From the NCBI GenBank assembly GCA_024644235.1, contig JAHELJ010000032.1:1-46575 (forward strand): a stretch of DNA of 46,575 bases, in the 5' to 3' direction. Source of the stretch: Lewinellaceae bacterium (GTDB lineage Bacteria; Bacteroidota; Bacteroidia; Chitinophagales; Saprospiraceae). Shown here in pieces: positions 1 through 8,556 of this stretch (position 1 is the stretch's first letter; each line of letters opens with the position of its first letter). Made by a program: the position numbers and the translations under genes. The notes under the pieces are model-generated. The model did not search any database. It was not told the origin of the DNA and saw only the letters and a program-made list of their open reading frames with translations.

Positions 1-557
1 TTGATGCTGGTGCCGAAGTAGGTGAGGGTACCAAGATCTGGCACTTCTGTCATATCATGTCGAGAGCGAAACTAGGTAAAGGATGCAGCTTGGGTCAGAA
101 TGTTTTTGTAGCGGACGATGTGATCTTGGGAAATAACGTCAAGGTGCAAAATAATGTATCGATTTATACAGGAGTGATTTGCGAAGACGACGTGTTTCTG
201 GGACCTTCCATGGTATTTACCAATGTGATCAATCCCAGAAGTGCTGTGGTGAGAAAGTCAGAGTACATGCAAACCATGGTGGGAAGAGGAGCCAGCATCG
301 GAGCTAATGCCACAATTGTCTGCGGCAATGATATTGGTCAATATGCTTTCATTGGTGCTGGAGCGGTGGTGACCAGGGACGTTCCTGCTTATGCTCTTGT
401 TGTCGGAAATCCGGGCCGTCAGATTGGATGGATGAGCCGGTATGGCCAAAGGTTGGAATTTGATGGTTCGGGCAGAGCTATTTGTGGGGAGAGCGGGGAG
501 CAGTATGTATTGGAGGGGGGAGTGGTCAGATCTACTGAACAAGATCATCAAGCCTGA
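1..557 (+). CDS. UDP-sugar N-acetyltransferase, left-handed beta-helix (WlbB/WbpD-like), 5' partial
   Basis: The reading frame is open to the window edge: codons from base 3 read DAGAEVGEGTKIWHF and run into the ATG at 57, so the gene starts upstream and the ATG at 57 is internal. The product shows hexapeptide repeats (such as IGANATIV, IGQYAFIGAGAVV) that form a left-handed beta-helix, followed by the exit motif VVGNPGRQIGWMSRYG. This matches the WlbB/WbpD family, which acetylates the 3-amino group of UDP-2-acetamido-3-amino-hexuronic acids for O-antigen or capsule synthesis. The FTNVINPRS segment is also typical of that family. It lies next to flippase and methyltransferase genes on the opposite strand, which fits a glycan locus. 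A related sugar O- or N-acetyltransferase cannot be excluded. Confidence 0.8.
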   Translation, partial: DAGAEVGEGTKIWHFCHIMSRAKLGKGCSLGQNVFVADDVILGNNVKVQNNVSIYTGVICEDDVFLGPSMVFTNVINPRSAVVRKSEYMQTMVGRGASIGANATIVCGNDIGQYAFIGAGAVVTRDVPAYALVVGNPGRQIGWMSRYGQRLEFDGSGRAICGESGEQYVLEGGVVRSTEQDHQA

Positions 558-570
558 CAAAATCGGTCTT

Positions 571-1311
571 TCATTGTCCTTTCTTGCTGATCGCTAACAT
601 ATAGGGACGGAAGAATGGGATTAGATGTTGAGGCAGATACAGGTAGAATTTATTCCATTTTATCCGGTAACTTCTGTAGGATATTTTGATATTTCTAAAA
701 TTGGTCTTTTCAAGAAAGGTCCTCAATTCGCCACGTGAATATTCATGGACATGTCCCATATGTCCAGTAGTGTAAAGTTTTTCGAACTGGGAATATGGTT
801 GCAGGTAAGATCGTCCAAGTAGGAAATTGAGGACATTTGACAATTTATAGAGGTTGGGAGTGGATAGTATCAATGTGCCACCCGGTCTGATCACCCTATT
901 TATTTCATTCATGGTAAAAATTGGATCAATTCGAAGATGCTCAAAAACCTCCATGAAGAGTACGATGTCGAAGTGACCATCTTCAAATGGTAATTTTTCT
1001 CGTTCAATATCGCACGCGAGAACGTTCAAACAATGCTTTTCAATGAATGCTTTTCCTCGTTCCGGATTAAGGTCTAAGCCTGTTACGTTAAAACCTGATT
1101 TCGAAAGAAAAAAGGTCATATGGTAAGGTAGGGAACCTATTTCTAGAATCTCATTGGTCCGTTCAAATCCTTCTAATATTCTAAGTTCGGATTTGTACCT
1201 GTTTTTCTGATACTCAAGATAATTTATGTTCCACGACTTCAAGTTGTCTGGAAAAAGATCAAAGTCTTTTCTGATCAAATTGACCAGATTTTCAAAATCA
1301 ATTTTGAGCAT
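571..1311 (-). CDS. Class I SAM-dependent methyltransferase (Methyltransf_11 type)
   Basis: The protein of 246 residues has a Rossmann methyltransferase core. Motif I reads ILEIGSLPYH (about residues 55-64), the acidic end of strand 2 reads TGLDLNPE (about 77-84), and the post-II region reads FDIVLFMEVFEHL (about 114-126). The IRPGGTLILSTPN segment is also typical. The frame opens at a TTG at 1338, but I prefer the ATG at 1311, which reduces overlap with the upstream flippase from 41 to 14 bases. It probably methylates a sugar or lipid-linked glycan, judging only from its neighbours. Motif I has LP where most members have GxG, so activity is likely but not certain. It is the last gene of the minus-strand run 3767 to 571. 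Confidence 0.75.
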   Translation of the reverse strand: MLKIDFENLVNLIRKDFDLFPDNLKSWNINYLEYQKNRYKSELRILEGFERTNEILEIGSLPYHMTFFLSKSGFNVTGLDLNPERGKAFIEKHCLNVLACDIEREKLPFEDGHFDIVLFMEVFEHLRIDPIFTMNEINRVIRPGGTLILSTPNLYKLSNVLNFLLGRSYLQPYSQFEKLYTTGHMGHVHEYSRGELRTFLEKTNFRNIKISYRSYRIKWNKFYLYLPQHLIPFFRPYMLAISKKGQ

Positions 1312-2800
1312 TGTCTTTAAATTTTTTGTAGACGTCAATCACCATGGTATTGAAATCTTCGGATACTTTAAAGATGTAGGTAAGTATGACAAAGAACACT
1401 GACACAAATATTGATTTAATAATAATTTTTAACAAAGCAGAATCAGGAAATGAGATAAGATGCGTAACCAGGTAAATAAAGGTTGTTATTAAAACTATCC
1501 AAATATATTTATGGCTGAAGGGGTGCATTTTAAATTTTAGATGAATAAATAAGAATTTCGTGAGGTTGTACAGTGTCAGACTGATCGCAGCAGCCATGGC
1601 TGCTCCAATGATGCCGTAATTGAGAACTTTGATAAAGAAGTAGGTCAAAAATATATTCAAGACCGCCAGGATGAGCACTGCAACCAAATTAAATTTATAC
1701 TGATCTGAGAAGACAATAATCTGATTGTTCACACTCATGGACATCTCAATTAATTTAGATGCTCCGAGGATAGCGACGAGAGGTATGAGGCCCTGGAGTT
1801 CATTGCTATTTGGCATTAAAGAAACCAGATCAGCTATAGAGACCATAATCAGCAGATAAAGAAGCAGGCCGAATATAGTGAGGTGCAGTGAGGTCGACTT
1901 GTAAAGACTGGATATCTTGCCTGGCTGATTTTGGGTCCATGCATCACTGATAATGGGACCTGATATATTCCGTACGGCAACGGTAGGAATAGCAATCGCA
2001 TTGGCGAGAAATAAGCTGATACTATAAACACCTGTGCTTTTCAGATCGATCAGTGTCGAAACCATGATGGTATCAATTCTAAAGGCCAATATAGTTGCAA
2101 TGCCAGTCACCATTGCATATAGGCTATATTCCAGCATTTCTTCTTTAAATAGTTTCGTTAGCCTGGCCGTGGGTCTTGAGAATTGGAGTTCGCCTAGTGA
2201 CTTCAAATAAATACCTAGTCCAATAATGATAAAGAGATATACTGCAGCCAGTAAGTAAATAGAGTCTTGGTTTTTAATAATACTGTATGCACTAAGTAAA
2301 ACAATCGAAGCTGTACCCACTTTTAGAAAAATGTTATTTAAGATTGCCGGCACAACAATTCGTCGAAAAATGGAAATATAGTTGGTAAGTAATATGCCAA
2401 GCGAAACCAATAATGCAATGGGCAAAATGTATTTAACAAATTGAGAAAAGATTGGATCATCCTGATTTCTGAGAAGAAATGATTCTAGGTTGTCTTTTAG
2501 AAGGAAGTAGATCAGTGAAGTTAGAAGAAAGCCAAAAACTACCATCATCAAGATGAAAGGAAGAAACCCTTGCCGATCTGTATTCGATGCGGATATTCGT
2601 GGATAAAATCGTATGGCGGTGAAATGAATACCGAGTAGCGCTATTGGAGCCAATAGACTTGCTGAGTCAATCATAAATCGAAGGAAACCATATGTCTCAA
2701 GGTCCAGGGGGTAGATAAATAAGGAACTAATCGCTCCAATGCCCACACCAACATAGCTAACAACACTTTGCTTAATACTTTGCCTTCTAATAACGCCCAT
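1298..2800 (-). CDS. Oligosaccharide flippase (Wzx/MOP superfamily membrane protein)
   Basis: This is a 500-residue, highly hydrophobic protein with about 12 to 14 predicted membrane segments. The N-terminus GVIRRQSIKQSVVSYVGVGIG is followed by a first helix and a conserved YGFLRF-type loop, as in Wzx/RfbX-type polysaccharide biosynthesis proteins. Such proteins flip undecaprenyl-linked repeat units across the inner membrane. The frame opens with a TTG at 2839, inside the upstream FkbM gene. The ATG at 2800 (protein start MGVIRRQS) fits the family better and leaves a 25-base gap. It sits between two methyltransferase genes and is likely co-transcribed with them. The transported glycan is unknown. 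Confidence 0.85.
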   Translation of the reverse strand: MGVIRRQSIKQSVVSYVGVGIGAISSLFIYPLDLETYGFLRFMIDSASLLAPIALLGIHFTAIRFYPRISASNTDRQGFLPFILMMVVFGFLLTSLIYFLLKDNLESFLLRNQDDPIFSQFVKYILPIALLVSLGILLTNYISIFRRIVVPAILNNIFLKVGTASIVLLSAYSIIKNQDSIYLLAAVYLFIIIGLGIYLKSLGELQFSRPTARLTKLFKEEMLEYSLYAMVTGIATILAFRIDTIMVSTLIDLKSTGVYSISLFLANAIAIPTVAVRNISGPIISDAWTQNQPGKISSLYKSTSLHLTIFGLLLYLLIMVSIADLVSLMPNSNELQGLIPLVAILGASKLIEMSMSVNNQIIVFSDQYKFNLVAVLILAVLNIFLTYFFIKVLNYGIIGAAMAAAISLTLYNLTKFLFIHLKFKMHPFSHKYIWIVLITTFIYLVTHLISFPDSALLKIIIKSIFVSVFFVILTYIFKVSEDFNTMVIDVYKKFKDNAQN

Positions 2801-2825
2801 TAGTGAGAGTGCATTTATCGTCTGT

Positions 2826-3767
2826 TCATTTCCAAGCAAGTACCTTACCCACCAGTGTTATGTGGAAGTCAAGACCTAGTTGTTCAATTATAGGAATTAC
2901 AAGTTGATGTACTTTTTTGCTAGCTACATTGTACCAACCCGCCAGGGAAATCGCTATTCTTGATCTATTTGAAATGATATTCTTGCTGCCCTCAAGGGCT
3001 TGTGGTCCATTAATCGTCAGACTTAAGTAGTTAATTTCTTTGATGCCATGGCTGCTGATAATATTATCAATCGTTTCCGTTCTGCTTGTAGTCAAGAAAT
3101 TGGTGCTGTTATTAATCTCAACAAGAGAATTATTTTGAGCCTTTCCTTTTCGAAATGTCATATTCGCTGGTTTGTCCCATGCAGCAATATTCAAGGGAAT
3201 GATTTGATTCGCTCCATTTGCATAAACATTATGTCGTAGAAAGGAAAAACAGGATACTTCTGCTTCAAGACAGAAAATTTTGCTTTCATCACCAATCTTG
3301 TTGCGTATGGCTAAAGCTCCGAAGCCAGTGTGTGCTCCAACATCAACAACCGTATCTCCTCGATTGATATTGAATTTATCCTTAATAGTCTTTCTAAGTG
3401 ATCTGGGAAAGTCTTTTAGATTATCGGCGTGCATCAGAGATATTTTCTTTCTGGTCTTTCGGCTATATTTTAAATCCCTAAGCACATTCATTTGAGGGTA
3501 TTTGAATCTCACAATAATATCAATGGCGCACTTAGTAGCTTCGTAAGGCAGCTTCCCTCTAACCTCTTTGGGTAGTCTTCTATATGTAATTGTATCAAGT
3601 ACCCTAAATGATGGAAAGGTTCTAAATACAGTTCCGCATTTAAGTTCTATTTCTGCCCATTTATTCTTGGTAAACTCAACACGGCTTATCTCCAACCCTT
3701 GAATCTCTTTCGAAAGTAACTTCGAAAGGACCATAGTTCGTTCTATATTTTCTACCAACCCTTTCAT
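2826..3767 (-). CDS. FkbM-family methyltransferase with a degenerate second motif
   Basis: The 313-residue protein has an N-terminal region of unknown fold (about 1-130) and a C-terminal FkbM (Methyltransf_21) domain. SAM motif I is clear at about 139-154 (TVVDVGAHTGFGALAI), followed by FCLEAE at the end of strand 2 and the DTI-like TIDNIISSHGI segment. Where the family usually has a K-x-D-x-E-G-x-E signature, this protein reads YLSLTINGPQALEG (247-260), so the usual acidic residues are missing. FkbM proteins O-methylate sugars and other small substrates. Here the enzyme may have a changed substrate or reduced activity. It is the first gene of the minus-strand glycan run, and a candidate promoter lies upstream. 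Confidence 0.75.
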   Translation of the reverse strand: MKGLVENIERTMVLSKLLSKEIQGLEISRVEFTKNKWAEIELKCGTVFRTFPSFRVLDTITYRRLPKEVRGKLPYEATKCAIDIIVRFKYPQMNVLRDLKYSRKTRKKISLMHADNLKDFPRSLRKTIKDKFNINRGDTVVDVGAHTGFGALAIRNKIGDESKIFCLEAEVSCFSFLRHNVYANGANQIIPLNIAAWDKPANMTFRKGKAQNNSLVEINNSTNFLTTSRTETIDNIISSHGIKEINYLSLTINGPQALEGSKNIISNRSRIAISLAGWYNVASKKVHQLVIPIIEQLGLDFHITLVGKVLAWK

Positions 3768-3825
3768 TGGTCTGGGGTACTCAATAATATTAACGGAACC
3801 GGATCCAAACCTTGACTATTTCGGT

Positions 3826-3833
3826 CAAAATTA
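3826..3833 (-). promoter_or_regulatory. Candidate Bacteroidota -7 element for the FkbM/flippase run
   Basis: On the minus strand the bases read TAATTTTG, a match to the TAnnTTTG -7 consensus of Bacteroidota. It lies 59 bases upstream of the start at 3767, in the 191-base divergent gap before the sulfotransferase. No good TTTG -33 element lies at the usual distance, so this is only a candidate. Confidence 0.35.
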
Positions 3834-3958
3834 CAGCGGCAAAGGAATTTGAAGCCTACTGTGTTCTTGTCAATCACATCCAGTAATTTTATAATACATA
3901 TCTTCGCTCAAATGTAGACATTAAAGTCCAGTGAATTAAAAGGAAGTGAGAATTCTGA

Positions 3959-4864
3959 ATGAAGAAAATCATTGAAAATTTTTACCCTGCCAAGTACAAG
4001 GACCTGTTAATCAGTTTCATAGCGCACCAACGTTCGTTTTTTCAGGAGGAAATGGAGTCGTCGACGATTCGTGGTAAACTTGATCGAAGTGCAAAGGAGC
4101 TTTACAGCGATGTACACAACGATTCGAAGCCGGTTTTTGCTCTCTCGACTGGAAGGTGCGGCACCATGCTTTTAACCAAGCTTTTATCTGCTGACTCAAG
4201 TTTGCGGGTGGTCCACGAGCCTCATCCTGAATTGAGCTATCACAGCGGATGGGCTTACTATAAACAAAGCAAGGGTGAGAAGGTAGAGGAGCAGGTGATA
4301 GATGTGTGCAGGTATGAATCAATCCGTGATGCCTTTCTTCTTGGTAAACGTTATGTGGAAACCAACAACCGAATCACTTTTTTCGCTAATCAGCTGGCCA
4401 TTCTATATCCCCTCGCTAAGTTTGTTCATCTGGAAAGAGATGTGGTCCCGTTTGTGCAAAGCGGTTATTCTAGAAATTGGTATGGTGATGAGCGCATAGG
4501 TGATGAAGGACGGATTATCAAGTACAATGATTTACAGGATTGGGAGAATTATTCCCAAGTTCAGAAAATCAGCTGGTTGTGGTGGGAAACCAACCGATTT
4601 ATTCGGGACTTTGGAGAATCCATTGGATCTAGTCGCTATTTCTATCTGGCAAGTAAACACCTCTTTCGAAGTCCGGATGAAGTCGAGAAACTTCTTGAAT
4701 TTCTTGAGATCGAAAATATTCCCAGGCAAAAACTTGAAAGCATGATGAGAAAGCCTGTCAATAAAAGTCCGGCCAGTAGAGTGAAGATATTGGAGGCTGA
4801 GCAACTTCTCGAGATCGAACAACTTATTTCATCCCTTCGCCTGACCACCAATGGTAAAGTTTGA
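3959..4864 (+). CDS. PAPS-dependent sulfotransferase-like protein
   Basis: The 301-residue protein carries both nucleotide-binding signatures of the sulfotransferase fold. The 5'-phosphosulfate loop is at about 62-75 (LSTGRCGTMLLTKL, with Arg and Thr in the loop). The 3'-phosphate motif is at about 155-169 (FVHLERDVVPFVQSG), an Arg followed eight residues later by Ser. The rest is soluble and mixed in composition. The family transfers sulfate from PAPS to hydroxyls or amines of glycans or small molecules. Its stop lies 14 bases inside the next gene, the deacetylase-like protein, so the two are probably translated together. Given the surrounding flippase and glycosyltransferases, a glycan acceptor is my inference. 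No PAPS synthesis genes are in the window. Confidence 0.7.
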   Translation: MKKIIENFYPAKYKDLLISFIAHQRSFFQEEMESSTIRGKLDRSAKELYSDVHNDSKPVFALSTGRCGTMLLTKLLSADSSLRVVHEPHPELSYHSGWAYYKQSKGEKVEEQVIDVCRYESIRDAFLLGKRYVETNNRITFFANQLAILYPLAKFVHLERDVVPFVQSGYSRNWYGDERIGDEGRIIKYNDLQDWENYSQVQKISWLWWETNRFIRDFGESIGSSRYFYLASKHLFRSPDEVEKLLEFLEIENIPRQKLESMMRKPVNKSPASRVKILEAEQLLEIEQLISSLRLTTNGKV

Positions 4865-6137
4865 CGTTTTTCCAGAAATCTTACCACACGTCAAGTATAT
4901 CTGGTCAATTTTCCTGCGACACGTTGAAACATCCGATCTATTGAATGAAATAGACCTCACCATAGGTCATGGAGAACGAAGCGACATTAAGATTTCAGGG
5001 GATTTTCACAAATGTATCGAAGGAAGAAAGTATGACCATCAAAGTATGTTCAGGGATGTACCACTCTTTTTGACTGAGAGTGGAAAACCTGACTATTTGG
5101 GAACGGCTTTTTATTTGATAAATAGTCTTCAAGAGTATGATTCTGATCTAGAGGACAAATTTGGTCGCTTTCCATATGAAGCAAGTCTACAAAGTAGATT
5201 TGAATGCTCAACTGAGAACTTAGTTGTAGATTATTTCAGGGCGTTGTTCGAGCAAACTTCTCAGTTGAAGAGTGGATTGAAATGGAAAGATCTGCCTTCT
5301 GGTATTTTCATCTCGCACGATATTGATCTGATTAGAGGAGCTCTTTACGAGGAAGGAGTTTGGGCCATTAAAAAAGGTCGATTCGACATATTACTGTCTT
5401 TGATTTGGATGGAGTTTATTTCAGATCCCTATTGGCTCAATATAGATCAGATCATGAATATAAATGATGAGCATGACGTTAAATCCACGTTTTTCTGGTT
5501 AGTCCGAAACGGTAAAGCAAGATTAAATGGTCAGGAGATTTCGAATGCCAATTACCACTTCAAAAGCCCAAGTATTCAGAACACGATTCAGAAGGTAAGT
5601 CACCGAGGATTCTTCAACGGGTTGCACAAAAGTATTTCGACTGATTCGATACAAGATGAGATTTCACAGTTTCAAGATGCCCCGGAAATCAACCGTAACC
5701 ATTACCTCTTGATGCAATTACCGAATCATTATCACCAGATCGAGGAATCTGGAATAAAATTGGATTGTACTCTAGGCTTTGCCCCTTATCATGGATTTCG
5801 AAATAGTTATGGACTGCCATTCCAGCCCTTTAACATGTTTGAGAAGAGACCCTACAGATTCGTTGAGGTCCCTCTTCATCTAATGGATGCAACCTTTCGT
5901 GGATATCATTTTCTGGAGGCAGAGCAGGCGGAAAGGATCATGATTGAATTCATTGAAAGCAACCAAACCAACTGCCTGATCTCAGTACTTTGGCACAATA
6001 ATTTTTTCAGCAATTATAAATATGCACCATGGCTGAATGTGTACAAAAGGGTTTTAATGACTTGCCGTGAGATGGGATTAAAGAGTTGGAATCCGAGGGA
6101 TATTATTGAAAACTACCTGACAAATGGAGGTAACTGA
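4851..6137 (+). CDS. Polysaccharide-deacetylase-like protein with Bacteroidota N-terminal domain
   Basis: The 428-residue protein has an N-terminal domain of about 140 residues, as in DUF7033-type proteins, containing the motif DKFGRFPYEASL. A NodB-like deacetylase barrel follows. The metal-binding start of the barrel is seen as GIFISHDIDLIRG, with the HD pair that normally aligns with the TFDDG/HDVD motif. Further family segments are KSTFFWLVRN, FAPYHGFRNSYGLPFQPFN and ISVLWHNNFF near the end. There is no signal peptide, so it would act in the cytoplasm, perhaps on a lipid-linked or nucleotide-linked glycan. It overlaps the sulfotransferase by 14 bases and is followed 16 bases later by a GT4 gene. 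The exact substrate cannot be told. Confidence 0.7.
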   Translation: MVKFDVFPEILPHVKYIWSIFLRHVETSDLLNEIDLTIGHGERSDIKISGDFHKCIEGRKYDHQSMFRDVPLFLTESGKPDYLGTAFYLINSLQEYDSDLEDKFGRFPYEASLQSRFECSTENLVVDYFRALFEQTSQLKSGLKWKDLPSGIFISHDIDLIRGALYEEGVWAIKKGRFDILLSLIWMEFISDPYWLNIDQIMNINDEHDVKSTFFWLVRNGKARLNGQEISNANYHFKSPSIQNTIQKVSHRGFFNGLHKSISTDSIQDEISQFQDAPEINRNHYLLMQLPNHYHQIEESGIKLDCTLGFAPYHGFRNSYGLPFQPFNMFEKRPYRFVEVPLHLMDATFRGYHFLEAEQAERIMIEFIESNQTNCLISVLWHNNFFSNYKYAPWLNVYKRVLMTCREMGLKSWNPRDIIENYLTNGGN

Positions 6138-6153
6138 TTTTATTTGAGATCAT

Positions 6154-7284
6154 ATGAATATCATAATCATTGGACCGGCACATCCATTGAGGGGAGGTAT
6201 TGCTGACACAAATGAATCCCTATGTCGGGCATTGAAACGGCAGGGCCACCAATGTAAGATTGTCAGTTTTTCATTGCAATATCCTTCAATTCTATTCCCA
6301 GGAAAAACTCAGTTTAGGCGCAGTACACCTCCGCAAGAGGTAGATATTATCTCCAGAATAAATTCGATCAACCCCTTTACCTGGTGGACCACAGCCCGAT
6401 GGATCAACGCCCAACAGCCTGATCTGGTCATGGTCAGGTTTTGGATTCCTTTTTTAGGTTTTTGCCTGGGATCCATCTTGAGAATGCTTCATGATTCTGT
6501 AAGTATAATTGCCATCACGGATAATATCAAACCCCACGAGGGTCGAGTTGGGGACAGATTTCTGACCAAGTTCTTTTTGAAGCCATGTGATGCTTTTATC
6601 ACTTTATCAGAAGCGGTTTTAAAGGAGTTAAGGACATTTACGACGAAACCAAGCATATGCTTTCCCCACCCGATCAATGACCATTTTGGTCCTATTTTAA
6701 AGCAATCGATTGCCAGATCGAAACTCGACCTGAGAGCGGATCTTCCTGTAGTGCTTTTTTTTGGCCTGGTGAGAAAATACAAGGGGCTGGATTTGTTGAT
6801 CAAGGCGATCGCTAATGAACAACTTCATCAGCTGGGAGCACTACTGATCATTGCAGGAGAATTCTATGATGATGAGAAGTATTACAGGAATTTGATCAGT
6901 CAGCTGGAAGTTGAAGGCAGGGTCGTGGTGCACAATCGATTTATTCCCGTAGACGAAATCCCAGCATATTTCTCTGCCGCAGATATTGTAGCACAGACCT
7001 ATCGATCGGCCAGCCAAAGTGGGATCACGCCGATAGCCTACCATTTTAATCGACCGGTGCTGGTCTCAAATATTGGCGGATTAGGTGAGATGGTGGAGCC
7101 AGGAAAGACCGGGTATATTGTGGAGCTAGATGCTGTGAAGATCGCTGAAGCCCTAACTGACTTCTTTGAAAACAGGAGGTTCGCATCTTTCTCCCAATCG
7201 GTTGCAAAGCACAAGATCAAATATAGTTGGGATGCTTTTGCCAGCCAGGTTCAGGAACTTTATGCTAATTTGACTTCATCTTGA
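6154..7284 (+). CDS. Glycosyltransferase family 4 (GT-B fold)
   Basis: The 376-residue protein begins with MNIIIIGPAHPLRGGIADTN, the glycine-rich acceptor-side loop of GT-B enzymes. It has the typical C-terminal donor-binding half: VVLFFGLVRKYKGLDLLI, then SAADIVAQTYRSASQSGITP, then NIGGLGEMVEPGKTGYIV. The classic E-x7-E pair is replaced on its first side by Q (ASQSGITPIAYH), which occurs in several GT4 subgroups. It is the third gene of the plus-strand run starting at 3959 and ends with a 9-base convergent overlap with the glycosyltransferase on the other strand. It should transfer a sugar from a nucleotide-sugar to a growing surface glycan. Donor and acceptor are unknown. Confidence 0.85.
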   Translation: MNIIIIGPAHPLRGGIADTNESLCRALKRQGHQCKIVSFSLQYPSILFPGKTQFRRSTPPQEVDIISRINSINPFTWWTTARWINAQQPDLVMVRFWIPFLGFCLGSILRMLHDSVSIIAITDNIKPHEGRVGDRFLTKFFLKPCDAFITLSEAVLKELRTFTTKPSICFPHPINDHFGPILKQSIARSKLDLRADLPVVLFFGLVRKYKGLDLLIKAIANEQLHQLGALLIIAGEFYDDEKYYRNLISQLEVEGRVVVHNRFIPVDEIPAYFSAADIVAQTYRSASQSGITPIAYHFNRPVLVSNIGGLGEMVEPGKTGYIVELDAVKIAEALTDFFENRRFASFSQSVAKHKIKYSWDAFASQVQELYANLTSS

Positions 7285-8556
7285 TACGGTGTCAAATACA
7301 GTGGCGAGTCGTTTAGTAAGGTTTTGACGGCTATAGGCCTCAATCTCATTCCAGTCTGGCATATTCTTTTCTCCTTGTTCCCATTTTTTGAATTGAGCCA
7401 GTATAACATGCTTTACATCACTTTTATAATCCTTCATGATACCGCTATTTGTCTTTCGAAGTACATCAGCAGCATCATCTTGTTCATCTCCTAAACCCAG
7501 TATAAAATTTCCGGTGGCTAGATATTCAAATAGTTTTCCCGTTAATATGCCTTTGCCAAAATCAGCCGGAATCAGTAGTAGAAGTATATCGGCCTGTTGC
7601 ATGAGGGCGGTGGCCTCATGGTGGGCAACATAATCCAACAAGTGAATATGTTTTTCCAAATTATACTCGACTATGGCCCGATGGACTGAAGGATCGGATT
7701 TTCCATAGAACTCTATCCTGCACTTTGCCAGCACATCTTTGTCCAAACTACTAATGGCCTTGAAAAAGGCTAATGGATTTTGAGATCTGGCTATATGTCC
7801 TGTGTAAAGAATTCGAAAAAATTGGTCAGGTGGGTTTGAACTAGTAAAATCATCTTTGTCATAGCCATTGGAAATGACTGTAAATTTTTCTGAATACTGT
7901 CGACTCAGGAGGGCGATCATACCCTTACTGACGACAGTGATAGCCGAGGCTTCCCGCATCACTGATTTTTCAAAATTTAGATTGATTCGATTTGAAATCG
8001 GATTTCTCCTCAGTCCTTTATCCCAGAATGCTTGAGTCCATGGATCACGAAAATCGGCCACCCAGGGTATTCCTGAAGATCGATGCAGAGATCTGGCTGC
8101 AAGTTGAAGTGAGTGAGGCGGTGAACTGGAAAAAATGACATCCGGTTTTTCACGCTCGATAATCTCCATTCCTTTTTTCCTGGCATAGGGGTACCATCCC
8201 ACCCTTGCATCAGGAATGAAAAAGTTTTGTCGGATAAATTGAGCAATCCGACCATTCAGCGTGGAGGGTTTCTGATCTAATAGATAATTTTCGACTCCTT
8301 TCTTTGACGATCGCCCCGAAAATAACTTGAAGAGTTTGTAGGGTTCAATAGATTTTGTTTTGTATTGAGGTACTTCCTTTGGAATATCTTTAACAAGTGT
8401 CTCATCTCTCACCGGATATTCACCACTGTCGACGGTCAATATGACTGGATCCCATCCAAATTGTGGTAGAAATTTGACAAACTTAAGGACCCGTTGTACT
8501 CCAGGTCCACCCGAGGGTGGCCAATAATAGGTGACAATAAGGACTTTTCGCCTCAA
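7276..8556 (-). CDS. Glycosyltransferase (GT4-like, GT-B fold)
   Basis: The 426-residue protein begins RRKVLIVTYYWPPSGGPGVQRVLKF, the typical N-terminal loop of this Bacteroidota GT4-like group. It then shows FSSSPPHSLQ, WVADFRDPWTQ, ILYTGHIARSQNP and FEYLATGNFILGLG. The start is a TTG at 8556, whose first bases overlap the stop of the upstream YfhO-type gene in the sequence TTGA. No other start codon precedes the conserved N-terminus, so this start is nearly forced. The coupling suggests the two proteins are made together. It should act at the cytoplasmic face of the inner membrane in glycan assembly. Confidence 0.85.
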   Translation of the reverse strand: MRRKVLIVTYYWPPSGGPGVQRVLKFVKFLPQFGWDPVILTVDSGEYPVRDETLVKDIPKEVPQYKTKSIEPYKLFKLFSGRSSKKGVENYLLDQKPSTLNGRIAQFIRQNFFIPDARVGWYPYARKKGMEIIEREKPDVIFSSSPPHSLQLAARSLHRSSGIPWVADFRDPWTQAFWDKGLRRNPISNRINLNFEKSVMREASAITVVSKGMIALLSRQYSEKFTVISNGYDKDDFTSSNPPDQFFRILYTGHIARSQNPLAFFKAISSLDKDVLAKCRIEFYGKSDPSVHRAIVEYNLEKHIHLLDYVAHHEATALMQQADILLLLIPADFGKGILTGKLFEYLATGNFILGLGDEQDDAADVLRKTNSGIMKDYKSDVKHVILAQFKKWEQGEKNMPDWNEIEAYSRQNLTKRLATVFDTVSR

